A DNA stretch of 38,340 nucleotides from Flavobacterium azizsancarii (GCF_027980145.1 NZ_JAMZNK010000048.1:1-38340); one strand, 5' to 3'. Counted from the first letter of the stretch, positions 1 to 9,844 are shown. The notes: a model not told the origin generated them from the sequence alone. Translations and numbers: made by a program.

Positions 1-60
1 GAAAAGTTTATAGAAGACCATTTTAGCCCAAATTTACATTTTTCAAGAAACACTCTGTAA
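1..60 (+). CDS. C-terminal end of a protein that begins before the window
   Basis: Frame 1 is open from the first base to a TAA at 58-60 and encodes 19 residues (EKFIEDHFSPNLHFSRNTL). It is followed after about 20 bases by a strong hairpin terminator, as expected for the end of a rightward gene. The fragment is too short to identify a family, and chance openness over 57 bases cannot be excluded. Confidence 0.4.
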   Translation, partial: EKFIEDHFSPNLHFSRNTL

Positions 61-80
61 ATCTACTAGTATAATAAAAG

Positions 81-114
81 AAAGAGGTCGTCTTTTCAGA
101 CAACCTCTTTTGTT
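81..114. terminator. Bidirectional intrinsic terminator
   Basis: AAAGAGGT (81-88) pairs with ACCTCTTT (103-110) and GTCT (90-93) with AGAC (98-101), around a TTTC loop. T-rich tracts follow on both strands. It lies between a rightward reading-frame end and the leftward small membrane protein. The last codons of the leftward gene form part of the stem. Confidence 0.8.
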
Positions 115-599
115 ATTACAATTTTTTTAATTCTAAGTATATCTGTTTTATTATTCTCCAGGCAATGAATTTCGATAGGCATCCCGACATAAACTTCTGA
201 AAATATAAAAATAGGGTTATTGTCAAGAATCGTTAATGACCAAGGATCAATCCTTCTATATTCGGTTTGTATTACATATTGGCGTGATCCATTGTAAATC
301 CATCCTGATTCTATATTGGTAACAAATGTGGATATGATCAATTTATTTACCTCTTTAAGATTTTTGTATGATCTTCTGTAAAATGGTATTACATATTTAA
401 ATACTAAAAAACAGATTAGGCTAATTAACGCGATAGGAAAAAATGATAGCTCAAAATCATAATATGGAGAAGTAACATAATCAATAATAAAGAACAATAC
501 TGGGGAAATAAGTAAAATCGAAAAAATCAAACGAATCTTAAATGCTCTTCGGAGTAGTTTTTTTTCATTATCTGATAAAGGCTGAGTTGTAATCGTCAT
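96..599 (-). CDS. Small two-helix membrane protein, function unknown
   Basis: A 167-residue protein I do not recognise. About 20 charged or polar residues precede two hydrophobic segments (about residues 23-43 and 52-70) that look like a transmembrane hairpin. They are followed by a basic stretch (FYRRSYKNLKEVNK) and a soluble C-terminal half of about 95 residues rich in beta-prone sequence. Both ends of the hairpin would lie on the same side of the membrane. The start is the first ATG (597-599). No clear Shine-Dalgarno is visible, which is normal for this phylum. The stop codon lies in the loop of the downstream terminator. It appears monocistronic, since a terminator for the upstream kinase gene separates the two. 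Confidence 0.65.
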   Translation of the reverse strand: MTITTQPLSDNEKKLLRRAFKIRLIFSILLISPVLFFIIDYVTSPYYDFELSFFPIALISLICFLVFKYVIPFYRRSYKNLKEVNKLIISTFVTNIESGWIYNGSRQYVIQTEYRRIDPWSLTILDNNPIFIFSEVYVGMPIEIHCLENNKTDILRIKKIVITKEVV

Positions 600-694
600 C
601 TGACTTCAAAATTAAATTCGCATCAAATGTAATCTTTTTCTTTAAAACAATATGTTTGATCAAAGTATTAGACAAGCTATAAAGTTATGTAACT

Positions 695-726
695 AAAAAT
701 GCCTCTAAATTTAGAGGCATTTTTTA
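695..726 (-). terminator. Terminator of the deoxynucleoside kinase gene
   Basis: A perfect 30-base palindrome (arms 695-709 and 710-724, core TGCCTCTAAATTTAGAGGCA) with A/T runs on both outer sides. It lies 30 bases after the stop of the leftward kinase gene and would work in either direction. Confidence 0.85.
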
Positions 727-754
727 TTCTATAAGTCTGTAAAATTTTTGTTTT

Positions 755-1369
755 CTAAAACAATCCATTCAATTCAGCATCGATTCTATTAATGATATTT
801 CCTAAATCTTCAGGATTATCCACAAAATTGATATTGTCAACATCGATAATTAATAATTTTCCTTTAGTATAAGTTTGTACCCAGGCTTCATATCTTTCGT
901 TCAGACGACTTAAATAATCGATAGAAATGGAGTTTTCGTAATCACGTCCGCGTTTGTGAATTTGTCCGACAAGATTAGGAATCGAGCTTCTTAAATAAAT
1001 CAATAAATCGGGAGCTTTTACCAATGATTCCATTAATTCAAAAAGAGAAGTATAATTTTCGAAATCACGGCTGGTCATTAATCCCATCGAATATAAGTTG
1101 GGAGCAAAAATATACGCATCTTCATAAATCGTTCTGTCCTGAATGATTTTCTTACCGCTTTCGCGAATTTGTAATACCTGACGGAAACGACTGTTCAAGA
1201 AATAAATTTGCAAATTAAACGACCAACGTTCCATTTGGTGGTAAAAATCATCCAAATACGGATTATCAACTACATCTTCATAATGAGGTTCCCATTTGAA
1301 ATGTTTGGCTAATAATTTAGTTAAAGTTGTTTTGCCTGCTCCTATATTTCCTGCTATTGCTATGTGCAT
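755..1369 (-). CDS. Deoxynucleoside kinase
   Basis: A 204-residue kinase of the dCK/dGK-like family, which phosphorylates deoxynucleosides to the 5'-monophosphates in nucleotide salvage in the cytoplasm. Visible motifs: a Walker A loop GNIGAGKTT at residues 7-15, a DRTIYED segment near residue 75 (the family DRS/ERS-type nucleoside-binding motif), and an Arg-rich lid (HKRGRDYE) near residue 140. Length fits the family (about 200-220). The ATG at 1367-1369 sits 6 residues before the P-loop, as usual. The sequence does not settle which deoxynucleoside is preferred. It is a single-gene unit with its own terminator at 695-724. Confidence 0.9.
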   Translation of the reverse strand: MHIAIAGNIGAGKTTLTKLLAKHFKWEPHYEDVVDNPYLDDFYHQMERWSFNLQIYFLNSRFRQVLQIRESGKKIIQDRTIYEDAYIFAPNLYSMGLMTSRDFENYTSLFELMESLVKAPDLLIYLRSSIPNLVGQIHKRGRDYENSISIDYLSRLNERYEAWVQTYTKGKLLIIDVDNINFVDNPEDLGNIINRIDAELNGLF

Positions 1370-1819
1370 TACCGTGTTACGATTTTATAATTTGTTATTT
1401 CTTAATCTGTAAAAATAGATAAAATTTGGTGTTTGCAGCAGAATTTGTTAAACGATTTTTTTAAAATTTCAATTTCAGAAAATCTGCTTCAATTTCTAGC
1501 CGTAATGTCTTTAAAATACAACAAATTAGCTTTGCTGGGAAAATGTTGATTGATTGTTAGTTATTTCAATTGAATTAAAATCAGACACCTTCCGTAAAGT
1601 AATTGCTTTCTAAAAAAAAACACACAATAATATAGAAGAGATAGAAGAACATGCACAGTTTATTTATGAGATCCAGATCATTTTAGAGCCAAAATAGGAA
1701 AAACTGCAATAAGAATTACTTCAATAATCGAGATGTAATCTATAAACCTTATTTTGATGTAATGGTCTAATTAATAGCTGATTTTGTCTATGTCTTAGAG
1801 GTGTTGATATATTTAATTT
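1370..1819. other. Gene-free stretch
   Basis: About 450 bases between the divergent kinase and GLPGLI genes. No tRNA, riboswitch or long ORF was seen. At about 1609-1680 a short plus-strand frame reads like protein (it includes EEIEEHAQFIYEIQIILEPK) and ends in TAG; it may be a decayed gene remnant, but is too short to assign. Confidence 0.4.
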
Positions 1820-1848
1820 TTTGTATTTTAAAATAAACAATACATTTG
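1820..1848 (+). promoter_or_regulatory. Bacteroidota-type promoter of the GLPGLI-barrel pair
   Basis: TTTG at 1820-1823, a 17-base spacer, then TACATTTG at 1841-1848. This matches the Bacteroidota -33/-7 consensus TTTG-N17-23-TAnnTTTG and lies 43 bases before the start codon. Confidence 0.7.
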
Positions 1849-1891
1849 AGTGTAGGTATTATGGGATTTATCCAAATTAAAAAAAAATGTA

Positions 1892-2797
1892 ATGAAAAAA
1901 ACAATCTATTATATGTTCATGATGCTTGTATTTACTCAAATGCAGGCTCAGAAAGATTTTCAGGGAATGGCAGTTTATGAATCCAAAACACAACCGCCAA
2001 AGTTGGATGGTATGCGTGGTCCTCGTGATATCACGCCAGAAATGCAAAAGAGTATGGAAGAGCGAATGAAAAAAATGCTGGAAAAAACATTTATCCTGAA
2101 TTTTGACAAATCGGCTTCGATCTATAAAGAAGAAGAAAGGTTAGAAAATCCGGGACAACAAGGAGGTGGAATGCGTGTGATGATGAACTCATTTATGGGC
2201 GGTGGCGGAACTTTTTATAAAGATGTAAAAAACAAATCCTATACTGTTGATAAAGAATTTATGGGGAAAGAATTTCTGGTAGTAGATTCTTTGCCAAAGT
2301 TGAATTGGAAAATGGAATCTGAAACCAAACAAATTGGTGGTTATACCTGTTATAAAGCAACGGCCGTTAAAGAAGCCAGCAAAACTGATTTTAGAAACTT
2401 CAGACCTAAAAACAACGATGATAAAAAACCGGAAGAGAAAAAAGAGGATGTAAAGAAAACTTCGGGAGTAACGAAAACCAACTTTGAGGATAATTTCGAA
2501 ATGCCAAAAGAAGTAACTATTACTGCTTGGTATACACCAGAAATTCCCGTAAATCAGGGACCTGAGAATTATTGGGGATTGCCGGGTTTAATTCTCGAAG
2601 TAAATGATGGGAGAACTACTATTTTGTGTTCAAAGATAGTTTTGAATGCTAAAGAAAAAGTGGAAATAAAACCATCTAAAAGAGGAAAAGTAATTTCTCA
2701 GAAAGATTATGACGAAACAGTGATCAAAAAGATGGAAGAATTTAGAGAAACGAATCGTGGTCGTACACTAAGTGCCCCTCCAATGATGGGAAGATAA
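1892..2797 (+). CDS. GLPGLI family protein, exported
   Basis: A 301-residue protein with an N-terminal signal peptide (hydrophobic MFMMLVFTQMQA, likely cleaved near residue 19). The family signature is the segment YWGLPGLILEVNDG near residue 230, where a GLPGLI motif follows a conserved Trp. The middle carries a Gly/Met-rich stretch and a Lys/Glu-rich, probably disordered stretch (about 168-195). The family is common in Bacteroidota and its molecular function is unknown. It is followed 41 bases later by a large outer-membrane barrel gene, the usual neighbour, so the two probably form an operon from the promoter at 1820-1848. It may be a periplasmic partner of the barrel; that is inference. 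Confidence 0.9.
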   Translation: MKKTIYYMFMMLVFTQMQAQKDFQGMAVYESKTQPPKLDGMRGPRDITPEMQKSMEERMKKMLEKTFILNFDKSASIYKEEERLENPGQQGGGMRVMMNSFMGGGGTFYKDVKNKSYTVDKEFMGKEFLVVDSLPKLNWKMESETKQIGGYTCYKATAVKEASKTDFRNFRPKNNDDKKPEEKKEDVKKTSGVTKTNFEDNFEMPKEVTITAWYTPEIPVNQGPENYWGLPGLILEVNDGRTTILCSKIVLNAKEKVEIKPSKRGKVISQKDYDETVIKKMEEFRETNRGRTLSAPPMMGR

Positions 2798-2838
2798 AAC
2801 TTCAGTCTAAAATTATTTTATCCTAAATCATTTTTTTA

Positions 2839-5526
2839 ATGAACAAGTCTCTTTTTATACTCGCCTTTTTGTTTACTTCTATATGTTTTTCTCAAAGTGT
2901 CCGTTTTGATGGTTTTATTCAGGATGAGCAAAAAAATCCCTTAGAAATGGCCAACATTATGGCTGTAAACATTACTACAAAAGCAATGGATTCTTACGGG
3001 ATTACCAATGACAAAGGAAAATTTCAACTTACATTAAAGCCTAATACATCTTATTCAATAAAAGTCAGTTATCTGGGAATGAAATCGAAAGAGATTTCAG
3101 TTGTAACTCAAAGTGCAAATATTGTTCAGAACATTGTTATGGATGATGCCGGAATTGAACTTCAAGGCGTTGAGATTGTACGAGAAATGCCTGTTTCTAT
3201 AAAAGGGGATACCATTGTATATAATGCTGATTCGTTTAAATCAGGAACAGAAAAAAAGCTCGAAGATGTATTGAAAAAACTGCCGGGAGTTGAGGTAAAT
3301 GCTGACGGAGAAATTGAAGTTGAAGGTAAAAAAGTTACCAAATTAATGGTTGAGGGAAAAGATTTTTTTGACGGAGACACGAAACTTGGTGTTAAAAATA
3401 TTCCTGCAGATGCCATTGATAAAATTCAGGTTTTAAGAAATTATAACGAAGTTAAGGCTTTAAAAGGATTGGAAAATGATCAGGATAATGTGGCGATGAA
3501 TATTAAACTGAAAGAAGGTAAAAAGAATTTTTGGTTTGGTGATGTGACTGCCGGAACTGGAGTTGGAGAACTTGACAGCAGGTATATTATTAATCCAAAA
3601 CTGTTTTATTACAGTCCAAAATACAGCATTAATCTAATCACTAATTTTAATAATATTGGTGAATTACCTTTAACAGCGCAGGATTATTTTAAGTTTACAG
3701 GAGGGTTTAAAAACCTTATGAAAAAAGGCGGAAGTAATTTTAATGTTTCCTCAAATGATTTAGGAATTTCGATATTGAGAAACAATCGCGCAAAAGAAAT
3801 TGAAACAAAATTTGGAGCAACAAATTTTGCTTATTCCGTTACTAAAAAATGGAATATTAGCGGTTTCGGAATATTGTCGACTTCAAAAACAGACTTGGAA
3901 ACAAAATCTCAAACTACCATTTTAGACTCTGGAGATGAGCAAAAAAGGGAGGAAGAAACACATCAAAAAAATAATCTGGGACTGTTTAAATTAAGTTCGA
4001 CTTATAAGCCAAATGACAAATTTCAGTTTGATTATGATATTTTGACGAAGATATCCAGACAAAATGAAGATACTGATCTGTTGCGTGAATCTGTTGTGAA
4101 TAATGTATCTGCTTTAGAAACAATTTTAACCAATAAAAAGCAAGATCCTACATCTATCAATCAAAATTTGAGTTTGTATTATACACAAAGTGACAAGAAT
4201 ATTTTTGCTTTTGAAATGCAACATTTGTATCAGGAAGAAAATCCATTTTACAATGCCAATCTAAAAACACAACCTTTTGATCTTTCAGGTTATACTTCAG
4301 GGCAAAACAGGAACGATCTTAATCAGGATCGATTTGTAAAAACCAATAAAGTAGATGCCAAGCTAGATTATTACTACATGGTAACGCCAAAAAGCAATAT
4401 CAATATTACGTTAGGAAACACATATTCGTATCAGGATTTTAACTCTCATATTTTTCAGATGCTGGATAATGGAGATAAAAATGATTTGAATGATCCTGAA
4501 AACAATAATAAAGTCAACTACGATTTTAATGATGTTTTTATGGGTTTTCATTACAAGATTTTATCCGGAAAATTTACCTTAACTCCCGGAGTTAGCGTGC
4601 ATTCATATACAATGAAAAACACACAATTAGGAACTGATTATTCGCAGAATTTCATGAAAGTATTACCTGATTTTTTTGCTTTGTATCAAATTAAAAAATC
4701 AGAAACACTCACGTATAATTTCTCATTGTCAAATGATTTTACAGATATCAATCAATTGGCTTCGGGTTATGTTTTGTCAGATTACAGTAGTTTGTTCCGC
4801 GGAAATCGTTTCTTGGAAAACGCTACGTCGCAAGTACATTCGTTACGTTATTTTAAATATAATATGTTCAATTTTGAGAACATTTTTGCCAATGCAACGT
4901 ATACCAAAAAAGTAGACGCCATTAAAACCAAAGCTGATTTCGAAGGAATTAATCAATCATCATCACCTTATAATTCTAATTTAGCCGATGAAACTTTTTC
5001 AGGAATGGGAAATTACGGACGTTCTTTTTTAAAGAATTACAAAGCTTCCGTAAATGCAACTTTCAATTGGTCAAAATTCAATAATATCCAAAATGATGTA
5101 TTGGCAACAACAGAAAGTTTTAGTCAAAGTTATACCGTAAAAGCTTCAACAAACTATAAAAACTTTCCCAATATCGAGTTTGGTTATAATGCGCTTATTA
5201 ATAAATATAGCGGCTCTACTTATTATACAGATAAACCCTTTGCGAGATTGGATTATTATTTTCTGGAAAGCTTTTCGTTTGTTTCAGAGTATGAATTCTA
5301 TCATTATTACAATGGCAATAAAACAGTCGATAACGAATATGATTTTTTAAGTGCCAGTTTAATCTATCAGAAAAAGAACAGCAAATGGGAGTATAAAATA
5401 GCGGCAACTAACTTACTCAATACAAAATATCTCAATGATGACAGCTTCTCTCAGTTTTCTACAAGGGTTTCACAATATACTGTGCAGCCTCGCTACATCA
5501 TGTTTTCGATGAAATATAATTTATAG
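2839..5526 (+). CDS. Outer membrane beta-barrel receptor with carboxypeptidase-like regulatory domain
   Basis: An 895-residue protein with a signal peptide (cleaved about residue 19). It has an N-terminal CarboxypepD_reg-like beta-sandwich (about 22-105, with NDKGKFQLTL), a plug-like segment (about 110-225, including KKLEDVLKKLPGVEVNADGE and IDKIQVLRNYNEV), and then a long stretch of alternating aromatic strands forming the barrel. It ends in YIMFSMKYNL, a typical barrel C-terminus. It belongs to the TonB-dependent receptor-like barrels often paired with GLPGLI proteins. The substrate is unknown. No neighbouring SusD-like lipoprotein is present, so a polysaccharide system is not supported. 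Its role with the upstream gene is inferred only from pairing. Confidence 0.88.
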   Translation: MNKSLFILAFLFTSICFSQSVRFDGFIQDEQKNPLEMANIMAVNITTKAMDSYGITNDKGKFQLTLKPNTSYSIKVSYLGMKSKEISVVTQSANIVQNIVMDDAGIELQGVEIVREMPVSIKGDTIVYNADSFKSGTEKKLEDVLKKLPGVEVNADGEIEVEGKKVTKLMVEGKDFFDGDTKLGVKNIPADAIDKIQVLRNYNEVKALKGLENDQDNVAMNIKLKEGKKNFWFGDVTAGTGVGELDSRYIINPKLFYYSPKYSINLITNFNNIGELPLTAQDYFKFTGGFKNLMKKGGSNFNVSSNDLGISILRNNRAKEIETKFGATNFAYSVTKKWNISGFGILSTSKTDLETKSQTTILDSGDEQKREEETHQKNNLGLFKLSSTYKPNDKFQFDYDILTKISRQNEDTDLLRESVVNNVSALETILTNKKQDPTSINQNLSLYYTQSDKNIFAFEMQHLYQEENPFYNANLKTQPFDLSGYTSGQNRNDLNQDRFVKTNKVDAKLDYYYMVTPKSNINITLGNTYSYQDFNSHIFQMLDNGDKNDLNDPENNNKVNYDFNDVFMGFHYKILSGKFTLTPGVSVHSYTMKNTQLGTDYSQNFMKVLPDFFALYQIKKSETLTYNFSLSNDFTDINQLASGYVLSDYSSLFRGNRFLENATSQVHSLRYFKYNMFNFENIFANATYTKKVDAIKTKADFEGINQSSSPYNSNLADETFSGMGNYGRSFLKNYKASVNATFNWSKFNNIQNDVLATTESFSQSYTVKASTNYKNFPNIEFGYNALINKYSGSTYYTDKPFARLDYYFLESFSFVSEYEFYHYYNGNKTVDNEYDFLSASLIYQKKNSKWEYKIAATNLLNTKYLNDDSFSQFSTRVSQYTVQPRYIMFSMKYNL

Positions 5527-5552
5527 TATTTTGGTTACAAATTTTTGTATCT

Positions 5553-5588
5553 TTTGGTGCTTTTTTAAATAAGAAAGAAATACCTTTG
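5553..5588 (+). promoter_or_regulatory. Candidate promoter of the thioredoxin-like/TPR gene
   Basis: A perfect -7 element TACCTTTG at 5581-5588, 30 bases before the start codon. The nearest upstream TTTG (5553-5556) is 24 bases away, one base beyond the usual 17-23 range. Confidence 0.6.
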
Positions 5589-5618
5589 CGCTAATTAGTA
5601 ACAACTAAAATAATAGTT

Positions 5619-7850
5619 ATGCGTAATTTTATATGGAGTTTCTTAGCGTTCTTTTGTTTAATATCCAGCGCTTTTTCTCAAACAATAAATATTGAAAAAG
5701 GATCTTATTTGTCTACAGGCCAAAGCCAAAAAATCAAATTGAATTTATTAGATAATAATAAATACGAATTGGTTTTTTACTCCGGCGATTATGAGATAAA
5801 AGGAGATTCATTATTATTTACTCCAAGCGTAAAAGCAGAGAATATGTTTGATCTTACCTTTAAAAATGATAAAAAGGCAAAGAAAATTAAGGTAAAATTC
5901 GTAAATCCTAACTACAATTCTTTTTATATAGGGACACAAAAAAAATCAGATCCAATTCAGTATGAAAGATTAGCTGACATAGGAGCCAGAGTTAATCCTA
6001 ATTATGACAAAATAGATGTAGATTTTGAAATTGATCGTGCTGATTACTTGTATTTAATTTATGAACTATATGGAGGAGACAGCAAAGTTTCGAAATTTGC
6101 TTTACCAAAAGATGTTTCAGAAGTTACAATCCAATATAATTTAGATGCTACAGCTGATTTGAATATTACCGGTTTTTATGATCAAAAAACAAAGGATTTA
6201 ATGATCTTAGAACAATCAGTACCAACCCCATTGATTTTTCGTAATGCAAAGGATGTTCAGCCTGAAAAAGTTTCAAAAGTAATTGCTTTAGAAAATAAAA
6301 CAATTACCAATTGGACTTATCCTGGAAAAGAACCTTTGGTTAGTGACGATTTTGGGACAGCAGTTGATTCTACCGTCGTCGTAGCTGATACTACTTCTGT
6401 AGCAACATATGATTTTAAATTAAAAATCGAAAACAATTTAAAAAGTGCTATTTCATCCAATAAAACTGCTAAAACTAAATTTTTGGTAGTGGAACTTGAT
6501 AGTAAAAATGCTTCGGCAAAAACTGACTTTGATGCTTTTATTAAGGATCAGGAAACGCAGATTTCCTATGCAATGTATGATGAGTACAATCCTGAATATG
6601 ATTTGTATAATTTTTATCTGGCGACAGCCGATGATAAAAAATGGCTCAAGACAAATAAAATTACAGATACTCCATGCTTGATTATTCTGAATAATAATGG
6701 AGAAGTTTTAGCAACCGTAAAAACTAATTTAAGCGGGAAACAGTATCAGTTTAATTATTACGATGCCCTTTATAGAAAATTGCAAAGAACAGATGGCTTA
6801 TTGGCTTTTAATAAAATAGTGAAAAATAAAAAAGCAACGGATAGTGATTTAATTCAGGCTTTTAATAAAATTTCTGTTCTGGAAATTCCGTATGATTATG
6901 ATACAGATTATACTTTAACGGATGATAAACCTATCGAATTTAAGTTTGTAAATACTACTGTAGATAAAAAAGAAGTTGCTCAAATCTGGAAGAAACTAAT
7001 AGAAGCACATCAAAAAGATGCTAAACCAAATATGTATTTGGTAGAAACAATTTTGAAAGAAATTAAAAATCAGGGATTCTCGAAACAGTTTATTAAAGAT
7101 GATAAAGTTTTAAATGATACTGATTATCTGGCGATAGACTATCTGATCAAACATTATGATGCTATCGATGCTCAACGTTTAGCATTTAATAGTAAAGAAG
7201 GTGAAACACATTCAATAGAAAGCCTGAATACTGAAATTGCGGCAGCATTACAGCAAAATAAAGATGTTGAACAAAATGACATTTCAGGAAGCAAAAATAA
7301 AAATCAAAACAAAACAATTTCAATTTATAAAAAATTAATTGCCCTCGGGAAAGGAAACTTTGACTGTTACCAGAATTACTTTATCTATCTCGCAGAATTG
7401 GAAGATAAAGATGGATCTAACACCACCTACTTAAAAGAATTCAGTACTTATTTTGATAGTTACTTAACAACAGATAGAGTAAATCCTATTGTACGATTAG
7501 ATGAATTGTTTACTTTGTTAGATGAAAATTCAGGTTACTCTAGTTGGAATTACTTCAAAGAATATCATTCTAATTTGGCCAATTCCGCCGCATGGACCGT
7601 AGTTTCAAAACCCGGAAATACCGCTTTTATAAAATCAGCAATTATCTGGTCTGAATATAGTCTGGTAGTAACGAAAAATAATCCTTATTACTTAGATACT
7701 CTGGCTCAGTTGTATTATAAAGATGGGCAAAAACAAAAAGCAATCGAAACACAAACTCTCGCGGTTAAGTATTTAACTGATTATGTAGAAGAAGAAACAG
7801 CAACAGAAATAAAAGAGACGTTAAGCAAAATGCAAAACGGAACCTATTAA
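5619..7850 (+). CDS. Large exported protein with a thioredoxin-like region and C-terminal TPR-like helices
   Basis: A 743-residue protein with a signal peptide (MRNFIWSFLAFFCLISSAFS). The N-terminal 190 residues are beta-rich. At about residues 285-385 a thioredoxin-like fold is suggested by a strand KTKFLVVELDS, a segment ending TPCLIIL (the cis-Pro region) and a final strand GEVLATV. There is no CxxC pair, so redox activity is not supported. The C-terminal half is helical and ends in a TPR-like unit (NPYYLDTLAQLYYKDGQKQK) with a preceding WSEYSLVV helix. It probably acts in the periplasm or at the cell surface as a scaffold or stress-related factor, but no function can be named. It has its own promoter and terminator. 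Confidence 0.75.
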   Translation: MRNFIWSFLAFFCLISSAFSQTINIEKGSYLSTGQSQKIKLNLLDNNKYELVFYSGDYEIKGDSLLFTPSVKAENMFDLTFKNDKKAKKIKVKFVNPNYNSFYIGTQKKSDPIQYERLADIGARVNPNYDKIDVDFEIDRADYLYLIYELYGGDSKVSKFALPKDVSEVTIQYNLDATADLNITGFYDQKTKDLMILEQSVPTPLIFRNAKDVQPEKVSKVIALENKTITNWTYPGKEPLVSDDFGTAVDSTVVVADTTSVATYDFKLKIENNLKSAISSNKTAKTKFLVVELDSKNASAKTDFDAFIKDQETQISYAMYDEYNPEYDLYNFYLATADDKKWLKTNKITDTPCLIILNNNGEVLATVKTNLSGKQYQFNYYDALYRKLQRTDGLLAFNKIVKNKKATDSDLIQAFNKISVLEIPYDYDTDYTLTDDKPIEFKFVNTTVDKKEVAQIWKKLIEAHQKDAKPNMYLVETILKEIKNQGFSKQFIKDDKVLNDTDYLAIDYLIKHYDAIDAQRLAFNSKEGETHSIESLNTEIAAALQQNKDVEQNDISGSKNKNQNKTISIYKKLIALGKGNFDCYQNYFIYLAELEDKDGSNTTYLKEFSTYFDSYLTTDRVNPIVRLDELFTLLDENSGYSSWNYFKEYHSNLANSAAWTVVSKPGNTAFIKSAIIWSEYSLVVTKNNPYYLDTLAQLYYKDGQKQKAIETQTLAVKYLTDYVEEETATEIKETLSKMQNGTY

Positions 7851-7855
7851 AATGA

Positions 7856-7890
7856 GAAAGCCTTTGAAGTAGTTCAAAGGCTTTCTTTTT
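7856..7890. terminator. Bidirectional intrinsic terminator
   Basis: GAAAGCCTTTGAA (7856-7868) pairs perfectly with TTCAAAGGCTTTC (7873-7885) around GTAG, followed by TTTTT. It serves the rightward gene ending at 7850 and the convergent DUF4153 gene ending at 7889. Confidence 0.88.
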
Positions 7891-9667
7891 AGTTCTTAAT
7901 TTTTACCAGAAGCTTTATATTGTAACTGTTTAATACTCTTTTATTGTTTTTAATTTTGCCATTGGCATTCAGATAAGTGATCAAAATTTTATACTTAGGG
8001 GTTTCAAGTTCCTGAGTTATTTTTTTATTTAGATTGTTGTTTTGATCAAAATCAGAATTTTTATTCACAAAATTACTAATTTCCAGCGGAATACTATCTT
8101 GATTAATCTGTAGCTTGATACCGTAATCTTCAACGGTAGCTTTAATCGAATAGCTCTTATTTTCAATCTTTACACAATCTTTGCATTCAAAATTTTTATC
8201 ATAAAAAGACAGCGTAAATGCCATATCATATCCGTGAATGTTTTCTATAGTGTTTTGGTCATTTTCATAATAATAGTAGTAAAATTCGTTTTTATATTTT
8301 TCTGGTCTATCATAGGATGTTTTGTAATTATAACCCAAAGCTTCCATTATTTTATAATCACTGGGAGACTTGTCTTTTTTAATCAGCGCTTCTAACTTGG
8401 TTTTCGCATAAGGAACCATAATTTCTACACCATAATTATTTTGGAGAAAAGAAACAATACTGCTTAAATCCTGTTCTTGTTCGAAAGTTAGTTTTTTATG
8501 ATTTGAATTTTGCACATAAGCTTCAAATCGGGATAACTGGCTGTGTTTTGAGATAGAATTCGCACTTTGCGGGCCAGCAATCGAAAACAATCCGGCCAGA
8601 CACATACTTATTGGAATAAACTTAATTTTAGGATTCTTTTGAATTAAAAAATATCCTACAACAATAGAAAGCCATATCGATAACAAGAGAACATAATAAC
8701 GTTCATGAGTAAATCCGTAAAGATTGATTCTGTATAAAATTGCCCAAAAAAGTAATCCAAGTAGTGGAATCAATAGAAAGTAAAACCAACGATTGAAGGT
8801 TCGCATCCAAAGATTATTGGTTTCAGTCGCAATAGGATGAACCAATAAAAAGGAAAGAATCCCAAAAATAGCAAACACCAAAACAAGATACGAAACCCAA
8901 CCAACAGGCAAGGAAAGCGTAACAAGAATTTTAACTTCATAACAGATTAAAATCACCAGATAAAGGCTTATCAAAGGCAACAAAACATATTGAGTAAAGT
9001 TTTTAAGCCCTTTTGGATAATTTAAAACCAACGGAACCTCGTTATTATTGGTTTCCGGAACTCCGCTTAAAAAGAAAATGGTATTAAAAATGCCGGCAAT
9101 GACAAAAAAGATGTGAAAGTAAATATGATCATAGAATTCAACCTTAAACAGCTTATCAACGGCTAATATAGCCAATGCCAAACCCGAATAAAGTACAATG
9201 CTGTACAATGCTGCCGTTAAAATTCGAAGAAAAAGCTGTTTATTGAACTCCCAGAATTCATCCTGATTATATTTCCTTGGTAAGAAACCCGCAAATGAAA
9301 CCAACAAATGCAGAGCAATATTAAGAACTAAAAATTGTTGTATTTCAATTTCTGTAATGTATTCATGAAAAGTAAAAATAAAAAGAACGATAAAACTGCC
9401 AAGAACTAAACTGGTTATGAAACGTAAAAGAATGCCCTTTTTTGAAGCTAAAAAAAATAAACTGACAGAAAGAAATAAGACCAAACATAAAGAACAGCTC
9501 ATTATTGCTTTTTGATAAAGCTCTCTATTAGGATCATTATATTCTTTCTCGTTAAGAATTATTGCCAGAATAGTACCCAAAATCACAGTTATAGTTTCTA
9601 ACGGAAATCTAAGAACTGTTTTTAGTGTTGCACTTAGAACATTTTGTAACGAAGGAAGTCTGCCCAT
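7889..9667 (-). CDS. DUF4153 domain-containing multi-pass membrane protein
   Basis: A 592-residue inner membrane protein. About ten or more hydrophobic segments fill residues 20-365 (for example LCLVLFLSVSLFFLA, VLLPLISLYLVILICY and WFYFLLIPLLGLLFWAILY). A soluble domain of about 220 residues follows, with a Lys/Tyr/Asn-rich composition. The arrangement matches the DUF4153 family seen in Flavobacterium, whose function is unknown. The stop overlaps the shared terminator. The ATG at 9665-9667 is the only sensible start. It is transcribed divergently from the M28 peptidase gene, with about 180 bases between them. Confidence 0.85.
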   Translation of the reverse strand: MGRLPSLQNVLSATLKTVLRFPLETITVILGTILAIILNEKEYNDPNRELYQKAIMSCSLCLVLFLSVSLFFLASKKGILLRFITSLVLGSFIVLFIFTFHEYITEIEIQQFLVLNIALHLLVSFAGFLPRKYNQDEFWEFNKQLFLRILTAALYSIVLYSGLALAILAVDKLFKVEFYDHIYFHIFFVIAGIFNTIFFLSGVPETNNNEVPLVLNYPKGLKNFTQYVLLPLISLYLVILICYEVKILVTLSLPVGWVSYLVLVFAIFGILSFLLVHPIATETNNLWMRTFNRWFYFLLIPLLGLLFWAILYRINLYGFTHERYYVLLLSIWLSIVVGYFLIQKNPKIKFIPISMCLAGLFSIAGPQSANSISKHSQLSRFEAYVQNSNHKKLTFEQEQDLSSIVSFLQNNYGVEIMVPYAKTKLEALIKKDKSPSDYKIMEALGYNYKTSYDRPEKYKNEFYYYYYENDQNTIENIHGYDMAFTLSFYDKNFECKDCVKIENKSYSIKATVEDYGIKLQINQDSIPLEISNFVNKNSDFDQNNNLNKKITQELETPKYKILITYLNANGKIKNNKRVLNSYNIKLLVKIKN

Positions 9668-9817
9668 TTTTTATCAGTTATTTTGTATAAAGTAAACTAA
9701 ATTGCAAGGGATAACCAAATAAAATAATGATACAAAAAAAAGGAGACCATCATTTTGTCAAATTTACATTTCAGTACTATTTCAAATGCAAACAGGCTTT
9801 TTTTCTCTATAAATTAC

Positions 9818-9825
9818 TAAGTTTG
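9818..9825 (+). promoter_or_regulatory. Candidate -7 element for the M28 peptidase
   Basis: TAAGTTTG matches TAnnTTTG 19 bases before the ATG. The -33 region is only T-rich (CTTTTTTTC), so this is a partial match. Confidence 0.45.
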
Positions 9826-9844
9826 GGTTATTAAATTAAAACGT

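Noticed and set aside
1609..1680. Protein-like plus-strand fragment
   Set aside because: Too short and without start or family match; noted as a possible gene remnant only.
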